NCBI GenBank assembly: GCA_002308795.1
Contig: DBVV01000048.1
Span: 22,283 to 51,768 of the forward strand
Source: Mageeibacillus sp. UBA1255
GTDB lineage: Bacteria > Bacillota > Clostridia > UBA1212 > UBA1255
Direction of reading: 5' to 3'
DNA length: 29,486 nucleotides
In this document: positions 15,607 through 23,693 of the stretch, in pieces
Layout: the number at the start of each line of letters is the position of its first letter
How positions within the stretch are numbered: position 1 is the first letter of the stretch
Position numbers and translations under genes: made by a program
Notes under the pieces: model-generated
What the model saw: the letters and a program-made list of their open reading frames with translations, nothing else
Databases searched by the model: none
Told to the model about the DNA's origin: nothing

Positions 15607-15646
15607 TAAACTGTAAATTTAAGTACAAAAAAACGACCGGTTCAGT

Positions 15647-16828
15647 ATGTTTGTTTCAAAAATAGAACTGCAAAATTTCCGCAACTACGGGTCGCTGATC
15701 GAAGAACCATGCAGCGGCGTAAATATTTTCTACGGGAACAATGGCCAGGGAAAGACGAATATACTCGAATCGGTTTTTTTCTGTGCGATCGGCAGGTCGT
15801 TCCGCTACAGTAAAGACGCAGATCTCGTAAAAAACGGCGAGGACAATTTCCGTATAGCATTGTCAGTTGCTGACGATATAACAAACGACATATCAATAAC
15901 ATATAAGTCCGGCGGTTCGCAAAGCCCTGCAGAAAAATCGGCGAGGGTCAACGGCCTTTATCTTCGCAGGCTCGGTCACCTCATGGGAAACCTTTTATCA
16001 GTGATCTTTTCCCCTGAAGATCTGGAGATCGTCAACGACGGTCCTTCCGTCAGACGTAAGCTTTTAGACATCGTTATTTCACAGATATATCCTTCTCACT
16101 ATTTTGATCTCCAGCAGTACAATAAAATCCTGGCGCAAAAAAATATGATATTGAGGGATTTTAACGTAAATGACCAGGGTTCGTCAGATCTGCTGGACGT
16201 CTATAACGAGCAGCTCGCAGCAGCCGGAGGCAGGATATCCGCCCGCAGATATCTTTTCAGCCGCGAATTAGAAATCTACGCAGCTGAGAAAAACAAAGAA
16301 ATCTCATCAGGAGAACTGCTCACGTTTCAATACTATTCAAATTTCTTCACCGTACCGGAACCTGAAAAAACGGAGAGCACTCAGGCAAACGTAATGAAAA
16401 TTTTTGAAAATTATGAAGAATATTCGAGCAAAATACAGGCTGAATTTCTGGAAATACTGCAATCACGCAAAAACAGAGAAATCGAACGGGCGCGCTCCGT
16501 TTACGGACCGCAGAACGATGATCTTATTATAATGTTAAACGGGATGGATCTTCGAAGATTCGGATCTCAGGGCCAAAAAAGAACGGCGGTGCTGTCGATC
16601 AAACTCGCGGAGATGTTTCTTCTATACAGGCACACCGGCAGAAAACCCGTTCTCCTGCTTGACGACGTATTTTCAGAATTAGACGAGCTGCGTTGTTCCC
16701 TTCTCATTCGAAGCATTGCCGGATTCCAGACGTTTATCACGACGGCAAACCTCAGCGAACTGCCCGAAAGCATACGCCGTGAATCAAAAATCTTTTTTGT
16801 AAAATCAGGCACCGTAAAGTTGATATAA
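15647..16828 (+). CDS. recF: DNA replication and repair protein RecF
   Basis: RecF is an SMC-like ATPase that, with RecO and RecR, loads RecA at gapped DNA. The 393 residues (slightly longer than the usual 365-375) contain the N-terminal IELQNFRNYG, Walker A GNNGQGKT at 30-37, the signature region FGSQGQKRTAVLSIKLAE and Walker B LLLDDVFSELD. The start matches the family N-terminus, but no good Shine-Dalgarno precedes it, so translation may depend on dnaN readthrough or be weak. The remB promoter overlaps its last codons. Confidence 0.97.
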   Translation: MFVSKIELQNFRNYGSLIEEPCSGVNIFYGNNGQGKTNILESVFFCAIGRSFRYSKDADLVKNGEDNFRIALSVADDITNDISITYKSGGSQSPAEKSARVNGLYLRRLGHLMGNLLSVIFSPEDLEIVNDGPSVRRKLLDIVISQIYPSHYFDLQQYNKILAQKNMILRDFNVNDQGSSDLLDVYNEQLAAAGGRISARRYLFSRELEIYAAEKNKEISSGELLTFQYYSNFFTVPEPEKTESTQANVMKIFENYEEYSSKIQAEFLEILQSRKNREIERARSVYGPQNDDLIIMLNGMDLRRFGSQGQKRTAVLSIKLAEMFLLYRHTGRKPVLLLDDVFSELDELRCSLLIRSIAGFQTFITTANLSELPESIRRESKIFFVKSGTVKLI

Positions 16829-16848
16829 TCAAAAAAAAGTGGTATAAT
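16820..16848 (+). promoter_or_regulatory. Promoter of remB-gyrB
   Basis: TTGATA (16820-16825), 17-bp spacer, perfect TATAAT (16843-16848) with an extended TG. It overlaps the recF stop codon (16826-16828). The transcript would start near 16855 and run through remB into gyrB. Confidence 0.85.
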
Positions 16849-16857
16849 TGCCCCTGT

Positions 16858-16912
16858 AAGGCGATCAACGCATTCCACAGTATGTGAGTACGCAAAAAGA
16901 TAAAATCGCCTT
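16858..16912 (+). other. Inverted repeat in the remB-gyrB leader
   Basis: AAGGCGAT (16858-16865) and ATCGCCTT (16905-16912) are perfect 8-base complements closing a domain of about 55 nt at the very 5' end of the predicted transcript, with a small CACA/TGTG hairpin inside. It ends 24 nt before the remB start. No known RNA family is recognised; a regulatory or stabilising role is inference. Confidence 0.5.
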
Positions 16913-16936
16913 CAATCGAAACAGAAAGGGATTTTT

Positions 16937-17221
16937 GTGTATTTGCATATAGGCGATAATGGCTGCATCCGTGAAAAAGACGTCATCGGCATCTTCGATC
17001 TTGAAGTAACTACCACTATGAAGACGACCGGCGAATTTCTTCATATTTCTCAGGAAGAAGGATTTACCGTGAATGCTGTTACAAGAGGTGAAATGCCCAA
17101 GTCGTTTATTCTTGCCGATACCGAAGGCGTAAGCCGCGTCTATATCTCCCCTGTTTCCACTTCAACATTATACAAAAGGTGCACCCGCAAGGGAAAAGAA
17201 AGAGGATCATCAGATGAGTGA
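16937..17221 (+). CDS. remB: RemB-like regulatory protein (DUF370)
   Basis: A 94-residue DUF370 protein in the recF-gyrB position where Bacillus subtilis has remB (yaaB). The start MYLHIGDNGCIREKDVIGIFDLE and the segment SFILADTEGVSRVYISPVST are typical. In Bacillus, RemA and RemB are linked to biofilm-matrix control and DNA binding, but the role in Clostridia is little studied. Translation starts at a GTG with AAAGGG about 7 nt upstream. The 3' end overlaps gyrB by 8 bp, so the two are coupled. The extra C-terminal residues KRCTRKGKERGSSDE are basic and hydrophilic. Confidence 0.93.
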   Translation: MYLHIGDNGCIREKDVIGIFDLEVTTTMKTTGEFLHISQEEGFTVNAVTRGEMPKSFILADTEGVSRVYISPVSTSTLYKRCTRKGKERGSSDE

Positions 17222-19202
17222 TACTGAAAGCGATATCCTGCAGGCTCAGGATGCCGAATATGAAATAGAGAAAAGTCTTGCGCGCAATGAGAACCACGTT
17301 TACGACGAGAACGACATTCAGGTACTCGAAGGACTCGAAGCCGTAAGAAAGCGCCCCGGAATGTACATCGGAAGCACGTCAGCCAGAGGACTTCATCATC
17401 TCGTGTATGAGATCGTAGATAACTCCGTTGACGAAGCGCTTGCCGGCCGCTGCGACACGATAATCGTTACGCTGAACAGCGATAATTCTGTAACCGTATC
17501 GGATAACGGCGCAGGTATTCCCGTAGGTATCCACGCTCAGATGGGCATCCCCACCGTTGAAGTTGTCCACACCGTGCTGCACGCAGGCGGTAAATTCGGC
17601 GGCGGAGGATATACCGTATCCGGCGGTCTTCACGGTGTCGGCGCGTCAGTTGTTAACGCATTGTCCGAATTTCTCGAGGTAGAGGTATCCAGAGACGGTC
17701 ACGTTTATTATCAGCGCTACGAGCGCGGAAAAACATGCTCCCCTCTTAAGGTCATCGGCGATACCGACGTTCACGGGACGACAACGACGTTCAAACCCGA
17801 CTATCAGATATTTGAAGAGCTCGTATTTGACTATAACACGCTGCTCGTGCGTTTCCGCGAGATGGCTTTCCTCAACCGCGGCGTTAAGATAATCCTGAAC
17901 GATAACCGTGGCGAGTCCCCCGTTTCCGAAACGCTCCATTACGAAGGCGGAATCATCTCGTACGTTGAATATCTAAACCGTAAAGAAAACGTGCTGCATC
18001 CCAGTCCGATATATATTACCGGCCAGAAGGATACTTCCATAGTAGAAGTAGCGATGCAGTATAACGATTCATACGTTGAAAACATCTACTGCTACGCGAA
18101 TAATATCATCAACCATGAAGGCGGAACACATCTTACCGGATTCAGATCTGCGCTTACAAAGGCATTCAACGATTACGCCCGTAAATATAACCTTTTAAAG
18201 GATTCTGATAAGAATCTCGCCGGCGAGGACGTCCGCGAAGGATTAACTGCTATCGTTTCAGTTAAACTTGAAAACCCGCAGTTTGAAGGCCAGACAAAGG
18301 AAAAACTTGGCAACAGCGATATCAGAACGCTTGTCGAAACGGTCGTAGGAGATAAATTAGAGCAGTTTCTTGAGGAAAATCCTCAGGTTTCGAAGCTTGT
18401 GCTCGAAAAGTGTCTCACGGCTGCCAGGGCGCGTGAAGCAGCTAAAAAGGCGCGCGAACTTACACGCCGCAAGTCAGCGCTCGACTCTACTTCCCTTCCC
18501 GGAAAGCTTGCCGACTGCTCTGAACGAGACCCTGCACTCTGTGAACTGTTCCTGGTGGAGGGAGATTCGGCAGGAGGTTCTGCTAAAGTCGGACGTAACC
18601 GTGAATATCAGGCGATCCTTGCTCTTTGGGGTAAAATGCTGAACGTCGAGAAGTCGCGTATCGATAAAGTATATAATAATGATAAGCTTTTGCCTATTAT
18701 TATGGCGCTGGGAGCAAATATCGGAAATGATTTTGATCATACGAAGCTCAGATACCATAAAATAATAATAATGGCCGATGCCGACGTAGACGGATCGCAT
18801 ATCAGGATGCTGCTGATGACTTTCTTCTTCAGATATATGCGTCCTCTCATCGAACACGGTTATCTGTATCTGGCCCAGCCCCCTCTTTATAAATGTCAGA
18901 AAGGTAAAGATTTCTTCTACGCCCTGGATGACAATGAACTTGATGCAAAGATCGCTGAAAACGGCTGGAGCAGAAAAGATAAAAACATCGTTATCCAGCG
19001 GTTCAAAGGTCTCGGTGAAATGAGCCCGGCGGAACTTTGGGAGACGACAATGAATCCCGACACCAGGACGATACTCAAAGTTGATATTGCCAACGCCGCT
19101 ACGGCAAATGAGATATTCTCCGATCTCATGGGAGACAATGTCGAGCCGCGACGTGAATTCATTCACGAGAACGCGAAATTTGCTGAAAATCTGGATATTT
19201 AA
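17214..19202 (+). CDS. gyrB: DNA gyrase subunit B
   Basis: GyrB is the ATPase subunit of gyrase. The 662 residues carry an N-terminal extension of about 25, then the GHKL ATPase site YEIVDNSVDEALAG (catalytic E66, Mg-binding N70), DNGAGIP at 97-103 and GGLHGVGASVVNALS; the TOPRIM EGDSAGG (E449) with DADVDG (522-527); and the C-terminal RFKGLGEMSPAELWETTMNP. In the TOPRIM loop the usual ILPLxGK reads ILALWGK, an uncommon Pro-to-Ala change. AGAGGA lies 8 nt before the ATG, inside remB. gyrA does not follow; parA does. Confidence 0.98.
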   Translation: MSDTESDILQAQDAEYEIEKSLARNENHVYDENDIQVLEGLEAVRKRPGMYIGSTSARGLHHLVYEIVDNSVDEALAGRCDTIIVTLNSDNSVTVSDNGAGIPVGIHAQMGIPTVEVVHTVLHAGGKFGGGGYTVSGGLHGVGASVVNALSEFLEVEVSRDGHVYYQRYERGKTCSPLKVIGDTDVHGTTTTFKPDYQIFEELVFDYNTLLVRFREMAFLNRGVKIILNDNRGESPVSETLHYEGGIISYVEYLNRKENVLHPSPIYITGQKDTSIVEVAMQYNDSYVENIYCYANNIINHEGGTHLTGFRSALTKAFNDYARKYNLLKDSDKNLAGEDVREGLTAIVSVKLENPQFEGQTKEKLGNSDIRTLVETVVGDKLEQFLEENPQVSKLVLEKCLTAARAREAAKKARELTRRKSALDSTSLPGKLADCSERDPALCELFLVEGDSAGGSAKVGRNREYQAILALWGKMLNVEKSRIDKVYNNDKLLPIIMALGANIGNDFDHTKLRYHKIIIMADADVDGSHIRMLLMTFFFRYMRPLIEHGYLYLAQPPLYKCQKGKDFFYALDDNELDAKIAENGWSRKDKNIVIQRFKGLGEMSPAELWETTMNPDTRTILKVDIANAATANEIFSDLMGDNVEPRREFIHENAKFAENLDI

Positions 19203-19242
19203 TGTTAAAAAAGCAAGAAATATAAATTTTGTACTATCCACT

Positions 19243-19297
19243 TTTATCCGGCGCTTTCAGAAGCACTAGTTAAAGTATTTGAAAGCGACCGGATAAA
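19243..19297 (+). repeat. Large inverted repeat between gyrB and parA
   Basis: Positions 19243-19259 (TTTATCCGGCGCTTTCA) pair along all 17 bases with 19280-19297, interrupted only by a bulged A at 19288; the loop is 20 nt. It begins 40 nt after the gyrB stop but is not followed by a T-run, so it is not a standard terminator. It lies 38 bp before a parS site. It may be an atypical terminator, an mRNA end-stabiliser, or a small mobile-repeat remnant. Confidence 0.75.
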
Positions 19298-19334
19298 GCT
19301 GTCAGACAGACTAATAATTATCGGTTGTTTCTCG

Positions 19335-19350
19335 TGTTTCACGTGAAACA
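19335..19350. promoter_or_regulatory. parS: parS centromere site 1
   Basis: TGTTTCACGTGAAACA is a perfect 16-bp palindrome identical to the conserved bacterial parS consensus. It is bound by ParB and lies 11 bp upstream of the parA -35, so ParB spreading from here could also control parAB. Confidence 0.97.
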
Positions 19351-19361
19351 ATTTTTATATG

Positions 19362-19390
19362 TTGTTAACTTACTTAAAAAGTAGTATACT
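19362..19390 (+). promoter_or_regulatory. Promoter of parAB
   Basis: TTGTTA (19362-19367), 17-bp spacer, TATACT (19385-19390), just downstream of parS. The leader to the parA ATG is about 28 nt. Confidence 0.75.
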
Positions 19391-19424
19391 ATTAGTGCAT
19401 CACATTGAAAGTGAGGAACTGAAA

Positions 19425-20192
19425 ATGGCTAAAATTGTCGCGATTGCAAATCAGAAAGGCGGAGTCGGAAAGACTACGACAGCCATAAACCTAAGTGCAT
19501 GTCTTGCACATCTTAATAAAAAGACGCTGCTGATAGATCTTGATCCGCAGGGCAACTCAACGACCGGTCTTGGCGTAGATAAAAAAACTACGCAATTATC
19601 AGCCTATGACCTTATAATCAATGATGCAAATATGGACGACGTAATGATCCCGACAGTCCAAACTGATCTGTTCCTCTGCCCTGCCAATATCAATCTTGCC
19701 GGAGCTGAAGTCGAACTGGTCAGCCAGATTTCAAGAGAGACGAGACTCGCCGATGCGATCGATAAGATCGCTGATAAGTTTGAATATATAATGATAGACT
19801 GTCCCCCGTCCCTTGGATTACTGACACTAAATGCATTGACGGCGGCGAATACCGTGCTCGTTCCTATCCAATGCGAGTATTTTGCACTCGAAGGCCTTTC
19901 GCAGCTGATGGAAACGATAAAAATCGTTCAGAGAAGACTTAATCCTTCCCTTTCCGTTGAAGGCGTTGTCCTTACGATGTTTGATTCCAGGACAAATCTT
20001 TCTATTGAAGTCGCGGAAGAAGTTCGTAAACACTTCTCGGACAGAGTGTACCAGACTCTGATACCAAGAAACGTCAGATTATCAGAGGCACCGAGCTACG
20101 GTCTTCCTATTATAATGTATGATAAAACATCAAAAGGCGCGGAGGCATATCTTCAGCTTGCGAATGAATTCATTTCTGTCTCTGAACAGTAA
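19425..20192 (+). CDS. parA: Chromosome partitioning ATPase ParA (Soj)
   Basis: ParA/Soj is a deviant Walker-A ATPase that moves ParB-parS complexes and, in Bacillus, also controls DnaA activity. With the ATG at 19425 (GAGGA 8 nt upstream) the protein has 255 residues and starts MAKIVAIANQKGGVGKTTT, the normal family start; an in-frame start 22 codons earlier overlaps the promoter and is rejected. Further marks are LLIDLDPQGNSTTG, IMIDCPPSLGLLTLNAL and IPRNVRLSEAPSYGLP. It is followed by parB after 28 bp. In Bacillus the pair lies left of oriC next to noc; here it follows gyrB. Confidence 0.97.
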   Translation: MAKIVAIANQKGGVGKTTTAINLSACLAHLNKKTLLIDLDPQGNSTTGLGVDKKTTQLSAYDLIINDANMDDVMIPTVQTDLFLCPANINLAGAEVELVSQISRETRLADAIDKIADKFEYIMIDCPPSLGLLTLNALTAANTVLVPIQCEYFALEGLSQLMETIKIVQRRLNPSLSVEGVVLTMFDSRTNLSIEVAEEVRKHFSDRVYQTLIPRNVRLSEAPSYGLPIIMYDKTSKGAEAYLQLANEFISVSEQ

Positions 20193-20220
20193 GATATAAA
20201 AGAATGGAGGCCGGGTCAAT

Positions 20221-21102
20221 ATGGCTAATGTAAAAAGAAGCGCTCTTGGAAAAGGATTAGGTGCACTTATCGACGATAATTCGATCAATACAGGCGTCAA
20301 TGAAGTTGATATTATGCGTGTCGAGCCTTCCGGAGATCAGCCAAGAAAAAATTTTGATCAGGAAAAGCTTCAGGATCTAGCCGATTCTATAAAACAGCAC
20401 GGTATGATCCAGCCGATCATCGTTCGTCAGGAGGGCAATTCATACAGGATCATTGCCGGCGAGCGAAGATGGCGTGCCGCTCGCATAGCTGAGTTAAAAA
20501 AAGTTCCAATTATTATAAGGGACGTTACAGACAGAGAGCTTCATGAATTGGCATTGATCGAAAACATTCAACGAGAGGATCTTAATCCAATTGAAGAAGC
20601 CGAAGCGTACAGGCAGCTGGTGATCGATTATAAACTTACTCAGGAAGAACTTGCCGGTATTGTTGGAAATAAAAGCAGAAGCGAGATCGCAAACAGAATG
20701 CGTCTTTTAAATCTGGATGATTCTGTTAAAGAAATGCTTATAGCCGGAAAATTAACGCCCGGACAGGCAAGACCGCTGCTTTCATTGCCAAATGAACTTC
20801 AGATCACAGTAGCTAAGACGATTCTGGAAAAAGGCCTTAGCGCAAGACATGTCGAGGATCTTGTAAAAAAGATCTCTAGCGGGAAAGCAGTTGTTTCGTC
20901 GGAAAAAGATGGTAATACAGAAGAAAATGATGATACCGTCGCCGTAAAACGTGATATAGAGGTCATGCAGGCAAGATTACGCTCCGCGCTTGGGACAAAA
21001 GTAAAGCTTGACGACAATAAAGGCCGCGGTAAGATCGTTATCGAGTACTATTCAACTGATGAAAGAGAAAGACTCTTAGATTATCTTCTTGGGTCTAACT
21101 AA
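20221..21102 (+). CDS. parB: Chromosome partitioning CTPase ParB (Spo0J)
   Basis: ParB binds parS, closes into a CTP-dependent sliding clamp and loads SMC. The 293 residues start with the ParA-interacting basic stretch KRSALGKGLGALID, then the N-terminal CTP-binding domain with QPRKNFD, intact GERRWRA (80-86) and ENIQREDLNPIEEA (114-127), a helix-turn-helix around 138-157 (KLTQEELAGIVGNKSRSEIANR), and a C-terminal dimerisation domain ending LRSALGTKVKL...GKIVIEYYSTDERERLLDYLLG. GGAGG precedes the ATG. Two perfect parS sites flank the parAB pair. Confidence 0.98.
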   Translation: MANVKRSALGKGLGALIDDNSINTGVNEVDIMRVEPSGDQPRKNFDQEKLQDLADSIKQHGMIQPIIVRQEGNSYRIIAGERRWRAARIAELKKVPIIIRDVTDRELHELALIENIQREDLNPIEEAEAYRQLVIDYKLTQEELAGIVGNKSRSEIANRMRLLNLDDSVKEMLIAGKLTPGQARPLLSLPNELQITVAKTILEKGLSARHVEDLVKKISSGKAVVSSEKDGNTEENDDTVAVKRDIEVMQARLRSALGTKVKLDDNKGRGKIVIEYYSTDERERLLDYLLGSN

Positions 21103-21114
21103 TGATCAATAGAT

Positions 21115-21130
21115 TGTTTCACGTGAAACA
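21115..21130. promoter_or_regulatory. parS: parS centromere site 2
   Basis: A second perfect TGTTTCACGTGAAACA, 12 bp after the parB stop and 19 bp before the DUF4446 start. Clamp loading here could interfere with transcription between parB and the next gene. Confidence 0.97.
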
Positions 21131-21149
21131 ATGAAAGGAGGTCAGTATA

Positions 21150-21641
21150 TTGGATAAGGAAATACTAATAATTGCAGCAGTAATAGCAGTGCTGTTGTTT
21201 GCAGTTTGTCTGATACTGACCGTTATTGCGATGAAACGGACGATCAAGACTGAAAACAGGATGAAAGAGCTTAAAAAGGAGCTAGTCAGAACCAGGAATA
21301 CAGTTAATTCCGGCAATATGGTATTTGAGACTGTAGAACAGCAGGAACAGTTTGATTCTATTAAAGAGAGACTCTCTGTTCTTGAGGAGAAACAGGAAAG
21401 CAACCTGGATCGAGTAGAAATTGTCCGCTACTTCGCATCGGACAAGGACGAAGGCAGATCGAGCTATTCGATCGGCATCACAAATGCTAAAAAGGACGGA
21501 CTGGTTTTAACAGCGCTCATGTACAGGAACGGTATGAACCTGTATGCAAAGAACGTGAAAGAGGGAATAAGTGATTATCCTCTCTCAGAAGAGGAAAAGG
21601 AGGCTGTGTCAAGAAGTAAAGTGACACAGATACTCGGTTAA
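21150..21641 (+). CDS. DUF4446 membrane-anchored protein
   Basis: A 163-residue protein of unknown function that matches DUF4446, a family often found beside parB in Bacillota. One N-terminal membrane segment (about 5-29, ILIIAAVIAVLLFAVCLILT) is followed by a charged, probably coiled-coil region (about 30-90) and the conserved C-terminal block VRYFASDKDEGRSSYSIGI, with LTALMYRNGMNLYAKNVKEG and YPLSEEEKEA. Translation begins at a TTG: AAAGGAGG is 8 nt upstream and no ATG is suitably placed. The position next to parAB suggests a link to the origin region or the cell envelope, but this is inference. Confidence 0.9.
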   Translation: MDKEILIIAAVIAVLLFAVCLILTVIAMKRTIKTENRMKELKKELVRTRNTVNSGNMVFETVEQQEQFDSIKERLSVLEEKQESNLDRVEIVRYFASDKDEGRSSYSIGITNAKKDGLVLTALMYRNGMNLYAKNVKEGISDYPLSEEEKEAVSRSKVTQILG

Positions 21642-21677
21642 AATATATAAAATATCTGCTTGAAAGGAAGTAAGATT

Positions 21678-22943
21678 ATGTTAGACATTAAGGCAATCAG
21701 ACAGGATCCGGAGCTGCTTATTAAAGCACTTGAAAAAAGGCACTCAAAGATCGATATGACGGAGTTTCTCGAGCTCGATAAAAAGAGAAGAGGATTACTT
21801 GCTGAATCAGAGATGTTAAAAAGCAAGCAAAATGAAGCATCTCGCCTGATTCCCGGATATAAAAAGGAAGGAAAAGACATTTCCGGACTGATGGCTGAAA
21901 TGAAAACGATCGCCGAAAAAGTAAAAGATCTTGACGCCCAGACAAAAGAAGTTGACGACGCGATCGAAAAAATAATGATGACGATACCGAACATCCCGAA
22001 TCCGCTTGTCCCGGACGGTGAAGATGACAGATTTAATCAGGAAATCCGTAAATACGGCACGCCTACGCAGTTTGATTTCGAACCGAAGGCACACTGGGAT
22101 ATCGGTGCAGACCTGGGGATACTTGATCCGGAAACAGCAGGGAAGGTCACGGGCACCAGATTCACGTTTTACAGGGGTCTTGGAGCCAGACTTGAGCGTT
22201 CGATCGGCAACTTTATGCTGGATTATCATACGGCACACGGATATACGGAGATCTTCCCGCCGTTTATGGTTAACAGAGCAAGTATGACCGGTACCGGACA
22301 GCTTCCGAAGTTTGAGGATGGCGCATTCAAGATCACGGGAACAGATTACTTTATGATCCCGACGGCGGAAGTGCCGGTAACGAATATGCACCGCGACGAG
22401 ATACTTGACGGCAGCAAACTTCCTATTAAATATTGCGCATATTCCGCATGTTTCCGTCAGGAAGCGGGTTCCGCGGGAAGAGATACCAGGGGACTTGTTC
22501 GCCAGCATCAATTCAATAAAGTAGAACTGGTCAAGTTCACTACGCCTGAGACGTCGTACGAGGAACTCGAGGAATTAACGCACGAGGCAGAAATGATACT
22601 CCAGGAGATCGGACTCCCGTACCGCGTTGTCCGCCTATGCGCAGGTGATCTCGGATTCTCTTCTGCAATGACGTATGATATCGAAGTATGGATGCCCAGC
22701 TACGGCAGATACGTCGAGATCTCTTCCTGCAGTGACTTCGAAGCATTCCAGGCACGCCGCGCTAACATCCGTTATAAGAACGGACCTAAGGATAAAGCAC
22801 AGTTCGTACATACGTTAAATGGTTCAGGTCTTGCTATTGGAAGAACGACTGCAGCAATTTTGGAAAATTTCCAGCAGGCAGACGGCTCTGTAAAGGTTCC
22901 GGAAGTGCTTCAGAAATACATGGGAACAGATATCATAAAGTAA
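21678..22943 (+). CDS. serS: Serine-tRNA ligase
   Basis: SerS charges tRNA(Ser) with serine (class II synthetase). The ATG at 21678 gives 421 residues starting MLDIKAIRQDPELL, the normal family start, with AAAGGAAG 7 nt upstream; a TTG six codons earlier is rejected. The N-terminal tRNA-binding coiled coil occupies roughly 30-105. Class II motifs: motif 2 in ACFRQEAGSAGRDTRGLVRQHQF and motif 3 in LNGSGLAIGRTTAAILEN. Only 36 bp separate it from the DUF4446 gene, so there is no space for a T-box leader. It ends 6 bp before pth. Confidence 0.98.
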   Translation: MLDIKAIRQDPELLIKALEKRHSKIDMTEFLELDKKRRGLLAESEMLKSKQNEASRLIPGYKKEGKDISGLMAEMKTIAEKVKDLDAQTKEVDDAIEKIMMTIPNIPNPLVPDGEDDRFNQEIRKYGTPTQFDFEPKAHWDIGADLGILDPETAGKVTGTRFTFYRGLGARLERSIGNFMLDYHTAHGYTEIFPPFMVNRASMTGTGQLPKFEDGAFKITGTDYFMIPTAEVPVTNMHRDEILDGSKLPIKYCAYSACFRQEAGSAGRDTRGLVRQHQFNKVELVKFTTPETSYEELEELTHEAEMILQEIGLPYRVVRLCAGDLGFSSAMTYDIEVWMPSYGRYVEISSCSDFEAFQARRANIRYKNGPKDKAQFVHTLNGSGLAIGRTTAAILENFQQADGSVKVPEVLQKYMGTDIIK

Positions 22944-22949
22944 GTAAAG

Positions 22950-23693
22950 ATGCCAAGATTCTGGGAAGTATTAAAAGCAAAGTATCAGAAGGAGCGTGCG
23001 TTAGCGCTGCAAAAGGCAGCTGATGACGCTTGCGATAAAGATCTTATGGATATGAATGCGTCCAGCCGGCTGTGGCTCATAGCCGGTCTGGGCAATTTCG
23101 GCCCGGAATATGCTGAAACGAGACATAACTGCGGCTTCAGAGCGCTTGACCGCGTCGCGGAGCTTCTGAATGATAATATCGGAGCGCCGAGGCACCGTTT
23201 TAAAGGTGTCGTAAGAGAAGCAGAGTATGACGGAAATAAATTATTGCTTCTCTGGCCGTATACGTACATGAACTCCAGCGGCGAGAGCATTGGCGAAGCG
23301 ATGAGATGGTACGGTATAGACGAGAGCCATCTGATAGTGATATATGACGATTCGGATCTCGCAGCAGGAATGATCAGAATTCGCGCAAAAGGTAGTGCCG
23401 GCACGCATAACGGCATGAAATCTGTGCTGATCAATACAGAAACGGACGTTTTCCCCAGAGTACGTATCGGTATAGGAAGAAAGCCTGAATTCTATGATAT
23501 GATCGATTTCGTTTTAGGAAAGTTCTCACCTGAGGAAAAAGAACTTGTCTCAGATGCGGAAAAACGGGCAGCCGAGGCGGTGCTGTCGATCGTTTCAAAA
23601 GGGTGCGAGCGGACAATGTCGGTTTTTAATTCTGCCAGAAAAGAAAAACAGAACCGTGAAGAGCCGGAAGGAGCGGGTGACAACACAACGTGA
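22950..23693 (+). CDS. pth: Peptidyl-tRNA hydrolase
   Basis: Pth releases peptides from prematurely dropped peptidyl-tRNA. Core residues match the family: N49 and H59 (catalytic) in GLGNFGPEYAETRHNCGF, N108 in TYMNSSG, D133 in YDDSDLAAG, and N154 in GTHNGMKS. GLGNFG replaces the usual GLGNPG. The 247 residues exceed the typical 185-200 by an N-terminal extension of about 40 charged residues and a hydrophilic C-terminus. The start at 22950 is 6 bp after serS but has a poor Shine-Dalgarno; starts at ATG codons 33 or 35 would remove most of the extension, so the N-terminus is uncertain. It overlaps mfd by 4 bp. Confidence 0.95.
   Translation: MPRFWEVLKAKYQKERALALQKAADDACDKDLMDMNASSRLWLIAGLGNFGPEYAETRHNCGFRALDRVAELLNDNIGAPRHRFKGVVREAEYDGNKLLLLWPYTYMNSSGESIGEAMRWYGIDESHLIVIYDDSDLAAGMIRIRAKGSAGTHNGMKSVLINTETDVFPRVRIGIGRKPEFYDMIDFVLGKFSPEEKELVSDAEKRAAEAVLSIVSKGCERTMSVFNSARKEKQNREEPEGAGDNTT

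Noticed and set aside
19359..19424. Longer ParA start (22 extra residues)
   Set aside because: It would overlap the parAB promoter and lacks a Shine-Dalgarno; the ATG at 19425 matches the family start.
21642..21677. T-box or other leader before serS
   Set aside because: The gap is only 36 bp and holds just an AT-rich stretch and the ribosome-binding site.
21816..22511. 231-codon minus-strand open frame
   Set aside because: Antisense to serS, whose motifs are unambiguous.
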